Source of the DNA: an uncultured bacterium
Lineage (GTDB): Bacteria; Cloacimonadota; Cloacimonadia; Cloacimonadales; Cloacimonadaceae
Assembly: GCA_937960795.1 (NCBI GenBank)
Contig: CALGPA010000119.1
Span: 1 to 27,951, forward strand
Length of the DNA: 27,951 nt
Direction of reading: 5' to 3'
The notes under the pieces: model-generated
The model's input: the letters and a program-made list of their open reading frames with translations, nothing else
Database searches by the model: none
Told to the model about the DNA's origin: nothing
In this document: piece by piece, positions 1 to 8,507 of the stretch
Layout: every line of letters starts with the position of its first letter
How positions within the stretch are numbered: the stretch's first letter is position 1
Program-made: the position numbers and the translations under genes

Positions 1-312
1 ACTATACATAGAACACTATGAAGAAAATGGGGATTTGTGACCAAAATGTGAAGTATATATAAGTATAGGGCTAGATGATATTAGATGTGCTAAACAGTTT
101 TGGCGAGGTTCAAATGCCGATTTGCGCAGCCTGAAAATCCCAAGCAGTCTGCATTAAACAGCATAAACTAGCTAGCGCATGATAAGCTTTGATAATGGCA
201 TGCAGGATAGTCAATGCACTTTATAAAATTAATTCTTGACATATTCAGGCATGCTTATTTTTATGATCTCGGTTTCTGCCAAGGCCGAAATCAAAATATG
301 GAGGTTCTTACG
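1..312. other. 5' gene-free stretch upstream of the first gene
   Basis: I see no gene in this stretch. It is AT-rich, with a short TATATATAAG run near base 54, and it reads as the upstream region of the gene starting at 313. No RNA gene, strong terminator or known riboswitch core is visible. A TTGACA hexamer at 236 is the only promoter-like element and is listed separately. An open frame continues upstream of 313 as far as 214. Its extra residues look non-coding, because there is no ribosome-binding site before 214 and the frame crosses the promoter-like region. Confidence 0.6.
236..267 (+). promoter_or_regulatory. weak promoter candidate for the gene at 313
   Basis: A perfect TTGACA (236-241) is followed by TATGAT (262-267), but the spacer is 20 bases, longer than the usual 16-18. 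It lies upstream of the GGAGG ribosome-binding site at 300-304, so its position suits transcription of the 313 gene. The identity of the main sigma factor's consensus in this organism is unknown, so this is a low-confidence suggestion. Confidence 0.25.
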
Positions 313-921
313 ATGCAAAAAATTGTGACATTCATTGAGCATGAGCGTGACGTTGAAATGAGGGTCGATAATAGAATTTATCGAGTGCATAAGAGCAAGG
401 GTTGGATCTATCTTTTGGAATTACTGAGGCATCCCGGGAAGACGCGATTTGCCGGCAGCTTTTTGGCGGCAGCAAATCCTATTGAGGATCGCTATCAGCA
501 GCTTGGTGATTTGAGTGAAACCGAGCGCATCGAAATGGGGCTCTATGCTCAGTTTATGCCCCTGCGGATTGAGATGACAGATGAGCGCACAGTCCGCGAT
601 GTGTCCGCCAGGCTGATGCTCCTGATCGAGATGGAAGCCACTTTGCGCACTGAGAACAATCTCGCGGCCTTGGATGATATCTTGACTGAAAAACAGCAAC
701 TGCAGGACTATCTGGCTCAGGTGCTCCTGCCCGGAGGCAGGATCCGCTGTTTTTCAGAGCATAGCAGACGCGATATGCGCTCTGTCTATATGGCTATCAA
801 GAGATGCTTGGAGGGAATCAGCGCTTTGGAACCGAGCTTGGGGGAATATCTTCGTGCTAGAGTGAATACCTGGCATCAGCTGAGCTATGAGCCCGGCGAG
901 ATCGAGATACGGGTCGCATGA
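313..921 (+). CDS. stand-alone protein resembling the C-terminal domain of large signalling proteins (function unknown)
   Basis: A 202-residue protein. ATG 313 is chosen because GGAGG sits at 300-304, eight bases before it. There is no signal peptide or membrane segment, so it is probably cytoplasmic. Two parts are visible: an N-terminal strand-rich piece with SKGWIYLLELLRHPG at about 28-42, and a helical C-terminal half with LLPGGRIRCFSEHSRRD, repeated Arg/Lys and SLGEYLRARVNTWHQLSYEPG near the end. From memory, this pattern (a 'skGLrYLa.LL.hPG' motif, then a 'GR.R...ERaR..Vt.ai' region and a final 'tG..csY.P') is the C-terminal domain of multidomain ATPase or regulator proteins in myxobacteria, acidobacteria and relatives. 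Here it stands alone, without an ATPase, sensor or TPR part. The gene is convergent with the lipoprotein gene at 1940. The gene call is firm; the family link is from recall and the function is unknown. Confidence 0.7.
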   Translation: MQKIVTFIEHERDVEMRVDNRIYRVHKSKGWIYLLELLRHPGKTRFAGSFLAAANPIEDRYQQLGDLSETERIEMGLYAQFMPLRIEMTDERTVRDVSARLMLLIEMEATLRTENNLAALDDILTEKQQLQDYLAQVLLPGGRIRCFSEHSRRDMRSVYMAIKRCLEGISALEPSLGEYLRARVNTWHQLSYEPGEIEIRVA

Positions 922-1004
922 TATGTGGGCGAAAGCTGCCAAGGCTCACAGAATCTTGGGGCGGCTTGTAGCCCCTATAGTATACGCGAGATCTTCACTG
1001 GCAC

Positions 1005-1940
1005 TTATTTTGTCACATCGATATACATCACGCCTCCACTAGCTGAGCCAAAATAGCCCAGTGCGTTTTGGACGCCGCCGTGGAGATAGCCATCCGGCAT
1101 GTATTGATATTTGTAGAAGTTATCGTCTGTGATATATACGGAGACGCGGTATTTTCCATAGAAGATGAAGCCGATGCGGTAGTCTTTGAGGAGGATGAAG
1201 TTATCCTCATATTGGGGGGGCACAGTGGAGAAGAAGCGTCCCAAAAAGCGGATTCTGCGAAGGCCTTCTCCGCTGCTATAATAGGCGCTTTCCATGTCTT
1301 CTGTGGCGTGGGTCATACCCATGATCGGGGTGGTGTATTCCAAGGAAGTGCTAAATGGCTCTAGGCAAAAGAGCTCTGCCATGAAGTTTTGCGTGCCGCC
1401 ATTATCAAAAGTATTTAGGGCGAGCGGATAGCGTATATCGAGCTGGGCATAGGGTGTCGCGGCGGGCTCTTCGGGGCTGAAGCTATAGCCTTCTGTGGGG
1501 AGATTGTGGCCATAATAATCCGGCACCAGCTCGACAGTGGGGGGGGTGAGCGTCTCGGCGGAGATATCTTTGTCATATCCCGGGATTTGGATTTGGACTC
1601 GGTAGCGAGTCTCGGAGAGGATGATGTTTTCGGCAGGATCGATCCACTTGAGCTTCATCTGGCTCAGATCCACAAAGGGCTCGAGCATCCAGCTATGTCC
1701 GGTATCAAGATTTGTAACGGTGGCGGTGGCATCCATGACGAAGATATCAAAGGGGTTAAAATCCTCAATGAGCGCGCTTTTGGTGATGTATAAAGGATCC
1801 TCGACGGAGATGGTCTTGCCCGTCTTCAAAAGGGCTGCGATGGTGAAGACATCTCCCTCAAATCTGGGAGAGGAAGTATATGACTCGCAAGAGAAAAGAA
1901 GCAAGGCGAGCAGGAACAAAAGAATCGTGTTTCTTACCAT
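1005..1940 (-). CDS. DUF4249-like outer-membrane lipoprotein, partner of the upstream TonB-dependent receptor
   Basis: A 311-residue predicted lipoprotein. The N-terminus MVRNTILLFLLALLLFSC is a lipoprotein signal with a lipobox-like LFSC, so Cys18 would be lipidated. The body is beta-rich with no catalytic motif: an extended N-terminal region followed by Ig-like strands around TATVTNLDTGHSW and YRVQIQIPGYDKDISAETLTP. This matches my memory of DUF4249 proteins in Bacteroidetes, encoded just after TonB-dependent receptors. The ATG lies inside the last codons of the receptor gene (a 7-base overlap), and GGAG lies ten bases before it, indicating translational coupling. A role as a surface-exposed or periplasmic accessory for ligand capture is inference. 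The coding strand contains an 8-C run (1539-1546) and a 7-C run (1214-1220), which could slip during replication. Confidence 0.75.
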   Translation of the reverse strand: MVRNTILLFLLALLLFSCESYTSSPRFEGDVFTIAALLKTGKTISVEDPLYITKSALIEDFNPFDIFVMDATATVTNLDTGHSWMLEPFVDLSQMKLKWIDPAENIILSETRYRVQIQIPGYDKDISAETLTPPTVELVPDYYGHNLPTEGYSFSPEEPAATPYAQLDIRYPLALNTFDNGGTQNFMAELFCLEPFSTSLEYTTPIMGMTHATEDMESAYYSSGEGLRRIRFLGRFFSTVPPQYEDNFILLKDYRIGFIFYGKYRVSVYITDDNFYKYQYMPDGYLHGGVQNALGYFGSASGGVMYIDVTK

Positions 1941-4255
1941 TTTATGTTTACTCCGATGAAGGGTAGGATGGGAAATTGACCGCTATCCTCCGTCCTGAGC
2001 TCCGGCTGCATATCATCATCGGGGACGATGACATAGCTGCGGTAGCCGATGTTTTTGCGGTTTAGGACGTTGATAATCTCAAAATACGGCTCGATGGAGC
2101 CCCAGGATTTGTGCCATTCATATTTGGTGGAGAGATCCAGGCGACAGTAATTTGGCAATCTATCCCGATCTTTGTAGGAATAGATGATCTGATAATCTTC
2201 GCCATCATAGAAGATTCTCTCCGGTTTGTCTGTGGGTTGTCCGGAATTGAGAGCAAAATTGACTCCGAGCTTGAAGTCAGCTCCCAGGACCTGCCGTCCG
2301 GTGTAGCGGCTGAGATTAAATGTCTCCACGACCGAGAGCGAATATGAGCGGTCATATCTGGGATAGAAGGCTTCCGCTTCCATGGTGTAGGGGTTGAGAT
2401 TCATGTCCTGCATCTTGCGGCGGGTCTTGCTGAGGGTGAGCCCCACAAAGCCTTCCAAGCCGCGCCAATCCGTGCGCAGCATCAGATCCGTTCCATAGGT
2501 GTAGCCCTTGCCCACGTGAAATGTATCTGCCAATTGCCCGCTGTCGTTGTCCCAATTGTAGTCCGTCGCCATATTATATTCCAAGATGCGGTGATAGCGC
2601 TTGTAATAGAGCTCGATATCAAAGGCAAAGTCTGCTGAAAATTGCTTTTTATAGCCTAGGATATAGTGTTCGCTGCGTCCGGGTTTGAGGCTGCCATCGA
2701 GGGGGAACCACACGTCGAAGGGAGTGCTGATATCTGCCGACATCAGGGTGAGATATTGGTGAAAGACGCCAAATCCAGCATAGATGCTCTCATCCAGATC
2801 CAGCTTGCGGCGGATGGTGAGGCGGGGATCCAGATTCAGATAGTTTGCTTCCTTGATATGATCCAGATTCGCGTCCAAGCTCTTGTACCAGCCCAGTCGC
2901 AGCCCGGGTTGGAGAGTCCAGAGCGCGGAGATGTCCCAGCTGTCCTGCGCATAGATGCCGCCCGTGAAAGATCTCAGAGAGACATCCGGCAAAGCTGAGG
3001 GATCATATTGATAGCTGGTCTTGCCGATCAGCCAAGTCTTGTTTAGTTTGAGATCCATCCCAAAATCCGCCTGATGCTCATTTGTGGGATTCCAGCTCAT
3101 GCTTGCCTTGATGCTGAGGTCGTTGATGCCATTTTCACGCCGAAAGATCAGCGCGTCTTCATCTGAGATCTGATCAAAATTCGAGGAAAACTCGCTGCCG
3201 GCAAAGATCACCTGCGAAAAGAGCCGCGGACCCAAGAGCTGGACCCAACTGGTGGTGAAGGTGCGATTGCCCCAGTCCAAAGCGAGAGTATTGCCGAAAT
3301 CAAAGCGGAGGCGATCGCGTCCAAAATATGCACTGGCAGAGAGCTTGGTCTTGGGATCCGGATCCCAATTTAGCTTAAAATGCCCGTCGTAGAAATAGTA
3401 ATCTGGAAGCTCATCATAGACCGCTTTGATCAGCTCAAGATAGGTGCGACGAAAAGAGCCCATATAGCTGCCGCTCTGCGAGCCGATCTGCCAAGGACCC
3501 TCCAAGGTGGCAGAAGAGGAGATCAAAGACCAGCGCGCGACGCCCTGATGGTATCTCCGGTTTCCCTGCCGATTTGTGACGTCCAAGACGCTGGAAAGCC
3601 TGCCGCCATATTTGGCTGGATAGGCGCCCTTGATGAGCTCGATGCTCTGCACGGCGTCGCTATTGAAAGTACTGAAAACTCCGCCGAAGTGATTGGGATT
3701 GTAGACGTCAATGTCGTCGAGCAGGATCAGATTCTGATCCGGAGATCCGCCCCGCACATAGAGCCCGGAAGAGAAGTCCGAGATCGGCGCTACCCCGGGG
3801 AGAGTCAAGACCGCACGAAAGACGTCTGCCTCGATCGGCGAGACCACGCTCTTGATGTCCTCTGTATCTCGCCGGATTAGGCCAGGCCGAAGCTCACGGC
3901 TGTCGTCCACAGTCTGACCCGACACGCGGATGGTCGCCAACTCCAGGGCAGCATCACGCAGGCGGAGATTGAGATTGAGGTGTTCATTATCGGATTCTAT
4001 GACGATGCTGCGGCTTACTTTCTCAAAGGATATCATGCTAAAGACTAAGGTGTAGCTGCCGGGACCGGGCAGAGTGATCGCAAAATATCCCTGTTTATTG
4101 GTCTGCATGCCGATGGAAGTCTGGGCAACACTTACGTTTACATATTGGATCGGTTCTCCGGAATCTTCCCGACTCACAAATCCACTCACAGTGGCTTTGG
4201 CGAGCAGGCTTCCGAAGCTAAATAGTAGGATAAGCAGCATTATGCTTGATCTCAC
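1934..4255 (-). CDS. TonB-dependent outer-membrane receptor with N-terminal carboxypeptidase-regulatory-like domain
   Basis: A 773-residue outer-membrane receptor. I start it at GTG 4255: AAGGAG lies six bases before it, and the product then begins with a clean signal peptide, MRSSIMLLILLFSFGSLLA. An upstream in-frame ATG at 4378 would add 41 residues that do not look like a secreted N-terminus. Residues about 21-105 form a carboxypeptidase-D-regulatory-like beta domain (ATVSGFVSREDSGEPIQYVN...). About 135-230 is the plug, with GLYVRGGSPDQNLILLDDI and AYPAKYGGRLSSVLDV. The rest is a 22-strand-type barrel ending in an aromatic residue (FIGVNIKW). Such receptors use TonB/ExbBD energy to import bulky ligands; nothing here identifies the ligand. 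The gene overlaps the DUF4249-like lipoprotein gene by 7 bases. The preceding 335 bases up to the divergent gene at 4591 presumably hold its promoter. Confidence 0.88.
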   Translation of the reverse strand: MRSSIMLLILLFSFGSLLAKATVSGFVSREDSGEPIQYVNVSVAQTSIGMQTNKQGYFAITLPGPGSYTLVFSMISFEKVSRSIVIESDNEHLNLNLRLRDAALELATIRVSGQTVDDSRELRPGLIRRDTEDIKSVVSPIEADVFRAVLTLPGVAPISDFSSGLYVRGGSPDQNLILLDDIDVYNPNHFGGVFSTFNSDAVQSIELIKGAYPAKYGGRLSSVLDVTNRQGNRRYHQGVARWSLISSSATLEGPWQIGSQSGSYMGSFRRTYLELIKAVYDELPDYYFYDGHFKLNWDPDPKTKLSASAYFGRDRLRFDFGNTLALDWGNRTFTTSWVQLLGPRLFSQVIFAGSEFSSNFDQISDEDALIFRRENGINDLSIKASMSWNPTNEHQADFGMDLKLNKTWLIGKTSYQYDPSALPDVSLRSFTGGIYAQDSWDISALWTLQPGLRLGWYKSLDANLDHIKEANYLNLDPRLTIRRKLDLDESIYAGFGVFHQYLTLMSADISTPFDVWFPLDGSLKPGRSEHYILGYKKQFSADFAFDIELYYKRYHRILEYNMATDYNWDNDSGQLADTFHVGKGYTYGTDLMLRTDWRGLEGFVGLTLSKTRRKMQDMNLNPYTMEAEAFYPRYDRSYSLSVVETFNLSRYTGRQVLGADFKLGVNFALNSGQPTDKPERIFYDGEDYQIIYSYKDRDRLPNYCRLDLSTKYEWHKSWGSIEPYFEIINVLNRKNIGYRSYVIVPDDDMQPELRTEDSGQFPILPFIGVNIKW

Positions 4256-4590
4256 ATGGGTCTCCTTTCTGTGTTTCAAGGCGCTGTCCGGGATTCCTGC
4301 AATCAGCTTGTGGGCAAGGCTTTGCGCGGCGCATCCGGACTCTGAGTGCAGATTCTGGAGGAAGCCGGGATTTGTCAAAGGCTTTACAGCCGTGTTTTGC
4401 TCAAGTGAGGAAAAAGATCTACAATGTCGGTTCCCGGCGATATTTTCTGATTCGGAACATTTTTTGCATATTATCTAAGGAACACTGTGAGCGCTTTGAG
4501 AACTCTCAATCGAGCTCAGGTCAGATCCGGAAACCATAGCTAGTTTTTTGCTACTTAATACAATCTGCGCCAGTGCGCAGGGGAGGAATT
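4256..4590. promoter_or_regulatory. divergent intergenic region, no recognised element
   Basis: This 335-base stretch separates the receptor gene (leftward, GTG 4255) from the secreted-protein gene (rightward, ATG 4591), so promoters for both should lie here. I looked for cobalamin, TPP, FMN and SAM riboswitch cores on both strands because receptor genes often carry them, and saw none. A TATTAT at 4469 and TAATACAAT at 4556 are AT-rich minus-10-like words without a convincing minus-35. The left half is GC-rich with several short inverted repeats, so structure in the receptor leader is possible. Confidence 0.4.
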
Positions 4591-7350
4591 ATGAAAGAAA
4601 GAACTTGGTTCGTCATCGGGATCCTGTTTGCTATTGCGATGCTGCCAAACTTTTTGTGTGCACAAGCCACGATATCGGTTGATGGTTATTTTGGTGGAGA
4701 TCTATCCTATCACGCGTCTGGGGATACCATCATGTTTGTCATCAAGGAAGGGGGGGATCATTGGGGAGCTCCGGCTCAATCCAGCTTGTTTTACCTATCG
4801 CTAAACGGTGGGGAGGATTGGCAGGAGACGAGAATCCCCTATCTTTCTCCACAAATGGCGCATCCCTCGCTAACGGTTTTGGGAGACAGGATCTTAGTCG
4901 CGGCGGGATCGAAGCTCTTTGAAAGTACAGATCTCGGTGCCAACTGGCTGCAATTGGAGGATCTGGATCCGACAAGGGAACTGACACCCTATATCTTTGA
5001 GCGCAATGGAACCCTAAGCCTGTTTCAGCTAAACATGCCATATCCTCAGATTCTGCAGGACATTTTCGTCTTCAACAGTGATGATGATGACCCTGTGGAA
5101 CTCTTTAAGCCCTATCGCTACTTCGCGGATTCCTTTCTATCGCCAAATCAAATACCCATGCGTTTCACGGGCTTCCATGTCTTTGATGGGATCGTAGGCG
5201 GAGCATCTGACATGTATATCCGCCAAACCGGAGGAGGGGATAATGCCGGTTGGCCCACTTTCCTGGAGCCGGTCCTATTGGGCGGCGAAGCGGTCTCCAG
5301 TCCCTCAAACTATCCCGAGAGCCAAATCTTCCAAGGCGGGATCTTTGAGAATATGGACATCTCAAAGCTGCCAACGCCGGCTGCTTTGCGCAATGAAGCT
5401 CAGCATATTGGTCAAGGGGAAGGTCACATTTATCTGATTGAAGTAAATGGCGGCTCTTACACGGGCTGGCATGGAACACTATCCGAGCCCAGACAAGTCC
5501 AAATCCCGGTTTATGACCAATATCCTCCGAATGAAAACTCAGAGATCCTTTTTACGAATACTTTTACTGTTCGGGATACTGTCTGGACCCCGGGTTTGAG
5601 CGGAGTGTCATTTGATAGATCCTTATTTGTGCATGGGGATCTCTGGATCAAAGGGGATTTTGCCGGGAAACAGACATGGGGTGCTACAGGAGAGATCCGC
5701 ATCATCGGAGACATCCTTCTGGCTGGCACAGATGCCCCTCAAGCTCCCCCGTTGGATAGCACCGACATGGTCAATCTGGTCTCTGAGAAGAAGATCTCAC
5801 TTGCCTATGGCTATGTGGATCCTGTTGACAGCACGCGCATCCATCCTTTTTTGAGCACACCGGGAAACCCAAGATGCGTCTATGCAAATCTCTATGCACT
5901 AGGGTACGGCGAGCGCGAAGGCGTGGTGGAATTTGAGTATCAGCATCCCCATCCTTCCACGCCTGCGGTCTATTATGACAATGGCATTGACTCAGAGCAG
6001 CTCTATGAGAACATCGACCTGCATCGCCACAGATATCCGCCCACGGCTGCCGAGCCTTGGCCTCCGCATCTGGATCTGCCATATTACAATCCTTTGTGGC
6101 CGGAAGCAAACCCCTATCTTGAGCGCGGAGAAGTCATGTTCTTTGGCAATATCTTTCAGCGCCAGATCGGCTATATGCATCGCTCCGGTAATGATGCGGA
6201 GTATCCATCAAATTCCGGAGTCTGGGATATCGAGAATGACTTCTGCGGCGGGCCGGTCACCAGATATGCATATCCCGATCCCGTCTTGGGTGATGATCTC
6301 ATCCTCCAAGCCCAAAATTTCGCAAACAACCCCGGAAGCGGAGTGGGCTATGTGCCCAGCTATATGAACGATAGCCGCCATGCGATGATCGTCGATGAAG
6401 AAGGCATGTACACCAAGTTTTGGCAACACGGCATGCGCATCTTCGACCTTGATGAGGATTTGTACGATTCTCGCTATGGAAGCTTATTTTTTGAGCCCAT
6501 CGCAGGAAGGATCTTATCAAAGTGCATGGGTCAGCGAGATGGCAAATATGCCTTTGCGGCAAACGACCGTCTTCTCTTCATCGATGGCGAAGCTCTCCTC
6601 AATCTCAGTGATCTCACTTTGGGAGGCGGCAATATCCGCACTGTGCAGATAGGCTCAGACATGAATGTCTTCATCCTCCCTGATAAACCCTATCTGGGCC
6701 AGCATGTGGTGGCAAGGATAGATCCCTGGGTGGGCGTATCCACCGGACTCTTTGGCATAGATAGCAGCCCTTGGCCGGGGCTGGTGGCGATGCATCTCAC
6801 CGATGGCGGACGCCTGCTAATGGCAAAGATCACAGAGTATAACTCCTGTGAGCTATACGAGCTTTCGGAAGACAATGAGTTCCAGCTTATTGGACAGTGG
6901 GATATCTGGGAGACTTACCACACGGATAGAGACCGACTCTATATGAAATCAGCCGGCGAAAGCACTGTCGACTTCTTCTTCTATGAGTCCCCTGTGGAGA
7001 CGGCGTCTCAAGTGAAACACATGCGAGTCCAGATCCCGACATCCGGCATTGAGGATTCTGTGCCTGCCTTGGACAAAGCCATGCTGGTTGCCTACCCCAA
7101 TCCCGCGCGCCAGGCCATGAATATCGAGTTGAAGATGCCGCGGCACAAAGACTTTAGCGTCGATATCTACAACATCCGCGGGCAGAAGGTTCGCAGCTTG
7201 CACAGTGGCGCATCCAAAGCCGATGGATCCTATGATCTCTCTTGGGATCTCAAAGATAGCAAAGCAAAGTCGGTCTCCAGAGGAGTCTATATCATGCGCC
7301 TGACGATCGACGGCAAGGCTGCCATCAACAAAAGAATCAGCGTTCAATAG
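4591..7350 (+). CDS. large secreted protein with BNR-like repeats and a type IX-style C-terminal sorting domain
   Basis: A 919-residue exported protein. ATG 4591 is preceded by GGGAGGA at 4581-4587; an in-frame GTG at 4573 has no comparable site. The N-terminus MKERTWFVIGILFAIAMLPN... ending at LCAQ is a signal peptide. Residues about 40-130 contain sialidase/BNR-like turns (SLNGGEDWQ, STDLGANWLQ), suggesting a beta-propeller. The middle (about 340-560) has beta-rich segments such as VHGDLWIKGDFAGKQTWG, of unknown function. The end (about 834-919) is a sorting domain: AYPNPARQAMN, then VDIYNIRGQKVRSL and SRGVYIMRLTIDGK. This marks the protein for type IX-like secretion and probably surface attachment. 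No catalytic residues can be named, so whether it is an enzyme, adhesin or structural protein is open. A 7-G run lies at 4750-4756. The gene stands alone and ends at the hairpin at 7369. Confidence 0.85.
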   Translation: MKERTWFVIGILFAIAMLPNFLCAQATISVDGYFGGDLSYHASGDTIMFVIKEGGDHWGAPAQSSLFYLSLNGGEDWQETRIPYLSPQMAHPSLTVLGDRILVAAGSKLFESTDLGANWLQLEDLDPTRELTPYIFERNGTLSLFQLNMPYPQILQDIFVFNSDDDDPVELFKPYRYFADSFLSPNQIPMRFTGFHVFDGIVGGASDMYIRQTGGGDNAGWPTFLEPVLLGGEAVSSPSNYPESQIFQGGIFENMDISKLPTPAALRNEAQHIGQGEGHIYLIEVNGGSYTGWHGTLSEPRQVQIPVYDQYPPNENSEILFTNTFTVRDTVWTPGLSGVSFDRSLFVHGDLWIKGDFAGKQTWGATGEIRIIGDILLAGTDAPQAPPLDSTDMVNLVSEKKISLAYGYVDPVDSTRIHPFLSTPGNPRCVYANLYALGYGEREGVVEFEYQHPHPSTPAVYYDNGIDSEQLYENIDLHRHRYPPTAAEPWPPHLDLPYYNPLWPEANPYLERGEVMFFGNIFQRQIGYMHRSGNDAEYPSNSGVWDIENDFCGGPVTRYAYPDPVLGDDLILQAQNFANNPGSGVGYVPSYMNDSRHAMIVDEEGMYTKFWQHGMRIFDLDEDLYDSRYGSLFFEPIAGRILSKCMGQRDGKYAFAANDRLLFIDGEALLNLSDLTLGGGNIRTVQIGSDMNVFILPDKPYLGQHVVARIDPWVGVSTGLFGIDSSPWPGLVAMHLTDGGRLLMAKITEYNSCELYELSEDNEFQLIGQWDIWETYHTDRDRLYMKSAGESTVDFFFYESPVETASQVKHMRVQIPTSGIEDSVPALDKAMLVAYPNPARQAMNIELKMPRHKDFSVDIYNIRGQKVRSLHSGASKADGSYDLSWDLKDSKAKSVSRGVYIMRLTIDGKAAINKRISVQ

Positions 7351-7368
7351 TCCCTTTGGATTAGCATA

Positions 7369-7399
7369 ATCAAGGAGCGCCTCACAAGCGCTCCTTGAT
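7369..7399 (+). terminator. strong hairpin after the secreted-protein gene
   Basis: A perfect 12-base-pair stem, ATCAAGGAGCGC (7369-7380) with GCGCTCCTTGAT (7388-7399) around a 7-base loop, lies 19 bases after the stop codon. The following bases (CTTGACTTGG) are not a true U-tract. It is therefore either a terminator with a poor tail or an RNA-stabilising 3' structure. The position between two same-strand transcription units supports the terminator reading. Confidence 0.65.
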
Positions 7400-7560
7400 C
7401 TTGACTTGGTTGATCCGGGCATTATCTTAAAAAGGTCTGTCACTTGGATTCTCGCCATCTCTGCAAGCAACCACTTTTTCAAGCTCTTAAATAAATCAGT
7501 TGACTAAATATCTTTTATCTAAATCATGGGTTTCTCAGAAAAAAAATACTTGGAAGTGTC

Positions 7561-7815
7561 ATGTTAAAAGCCAAAATCTTTGTTCAGCTCAAGCCAAGCG
7601 TCTTGGATCCTCAGGGAAAAGCGGTCAGCCTTTCTCTGCACAACCTTGGTTTTGACAAAGTCTTACAAACCCGTATCAGCAAATATATCGAGATAACTTT
7701 CGATTCCGCCGACCGTGAGGATGTCTCGCGCCAGACCACCAAGATCTGTGACAGCCTTTTGGCAAATCCGAATACTGAGACCTACCACTTTGAATTGGAG
7801 GAGATCAAATCTTGA
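7561..7815 (+). CDS. purS: phosphoribosylformylglycinamidine synthase subunit PurS
   Basis: An 84-residue protein, the usual size for PurS. PurS is the small subunit that joins PurQ and PurL into the FGAM synthase complex, step four of de novo purine synthesis in the cytoplasm. The sequence has the family's start, KAKIFVQLKPSVLDPQGKAV, followed by SLHNLGFDKVLQTRISKYIEI and the CDSLLANP region. ATG 7561 has GGAAG about five bases upstream. Its stop TGA (7813-7815) overlaps the TTG start of purQ, so the two are translationally coupled. A 160-base spacer after the 7369 hairpin should contain the promoter for the whole run to 12606. The large subunit gene purL is not in this window. Confidence 0.93.
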   Translation: MLKAKIFVQLKPSVLDPQGKAVSLSLHNLGFDKVLQTRISKYIEITFDSADREDVSRQTTKICDSLLANPNTETYHFELEEIKS

Positions 7816-8507
7816 AAGTCAGCGTGATCACTTTCCCCGGTTCAAATTGCGATCATGACGCCTATGAGGTCTTTGCCGAGCGCGGTCATGAGACCAAGAT
7901 GATCTGGCACAAGGACCACTCCTTGGAGGATCCTGATCTTGTGATTCTCCCCGGTGGTTTCTCCTATGGGGATTACCTTCGCTGTGGTGCCTTGGCGCGC
8001 TTTTCTCCGATCGTGACAGATGTCATCAGTTTTGCCAAAAAGGGCGGCCTTGTGATGGGAATCTGCAATGGATTCCAGGTGCTCACCGAGACAGGCCTAC
8101 TCCCCGGCGCCTTGATGATGAATTCCTCACTGCGCTTTATCTGTTCCCACCAGTATCTGCGCGTGGAAAGCTCGAACAGTCCCTTCACCATGGGGATCGA
8201 GCCCGGCAGCATCCTGGACATCCCAATCGCCCACAAAGAGGGCAACTTTTTTATCGATCCTGATGGGCTCAAGTCTCTGAAGGACAACGACCAGATCCTC
8301 TTTCGCTATTCCGATCGCGACGGCATGGTCTCCCCCCGGACCAATCCCAATGGCTCGATCGACAGCATAGCCGGGATTATAAACCGCGGCAGAAACGTCT
8401 TGGGAATGATGCCTCATCCCGAGCGTAGTGCCACAGACAGCGTTTGCAGCCAAGATGGCAGGCAGATCTTTAACGCGATTGAAAGATATTTTACCGGCAG
8501 CGCTTGA
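7812..8507 (+). CDS. purQ: phosphoribosylformylglycinamidine synthase, glutaminase subunit PurQ
   Basis: A 231-residue class I glutamine amidotransferase that releases ammonia from glutamine for FGAM synthase. The start is TTG 7812, overlapping the purS stop by four bases, with GGAGGAG just upstream; the N-terminus KVSVITFPGSNCDHDA is the usual PurQ start. The oxyanion-loop region is LPGGFSYGDYLRCGA. The nucleophile is Cys85 in GICNGFQ and the His-Glu pair is His202/Glu204 in MPHPER, so the catalytic triad is complete. Its 3' end runs into the start region of the ComF-family gene in another frame. PurL, the synthase subunit, must be encoded elsewhere. Confidence 0.95.
   Translation: MKVSVITFPGSNCDHDAYEVFAERGHETKMIWHKDHSLEDPDLVILPGGFSYGDYLRCGALARFSPIVTDVISFAKKGGLVMGICNGFQVLTETGLLPGALMMNSSLRFICSHQYLRVESSNSPFTMGIEPGSILDIPIAHKEGNFFIDPDGLKSLKDNDQILFRYSDRDGMVSPRTNPNGSIDSIAGIINRGRNVLGMMPHPERSATDSVCSQDGRQIFNAIERYFTGSA

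Noticed and set aside
4256..4590. Cobalamin or other riboswitch upstream of the TonB-dependent receptor
   Set aside because: No conserved riboswitch core word was found on either strand, so the receptor cannot be assigned to B12 uptake.
8428..8507. A frameshift or fusion between purQ and comF
   Set aside because: purQ is complete with its normal C-terminus, and the ComF frame has its own later start candidates; the overlap is explained by start ambiguity.
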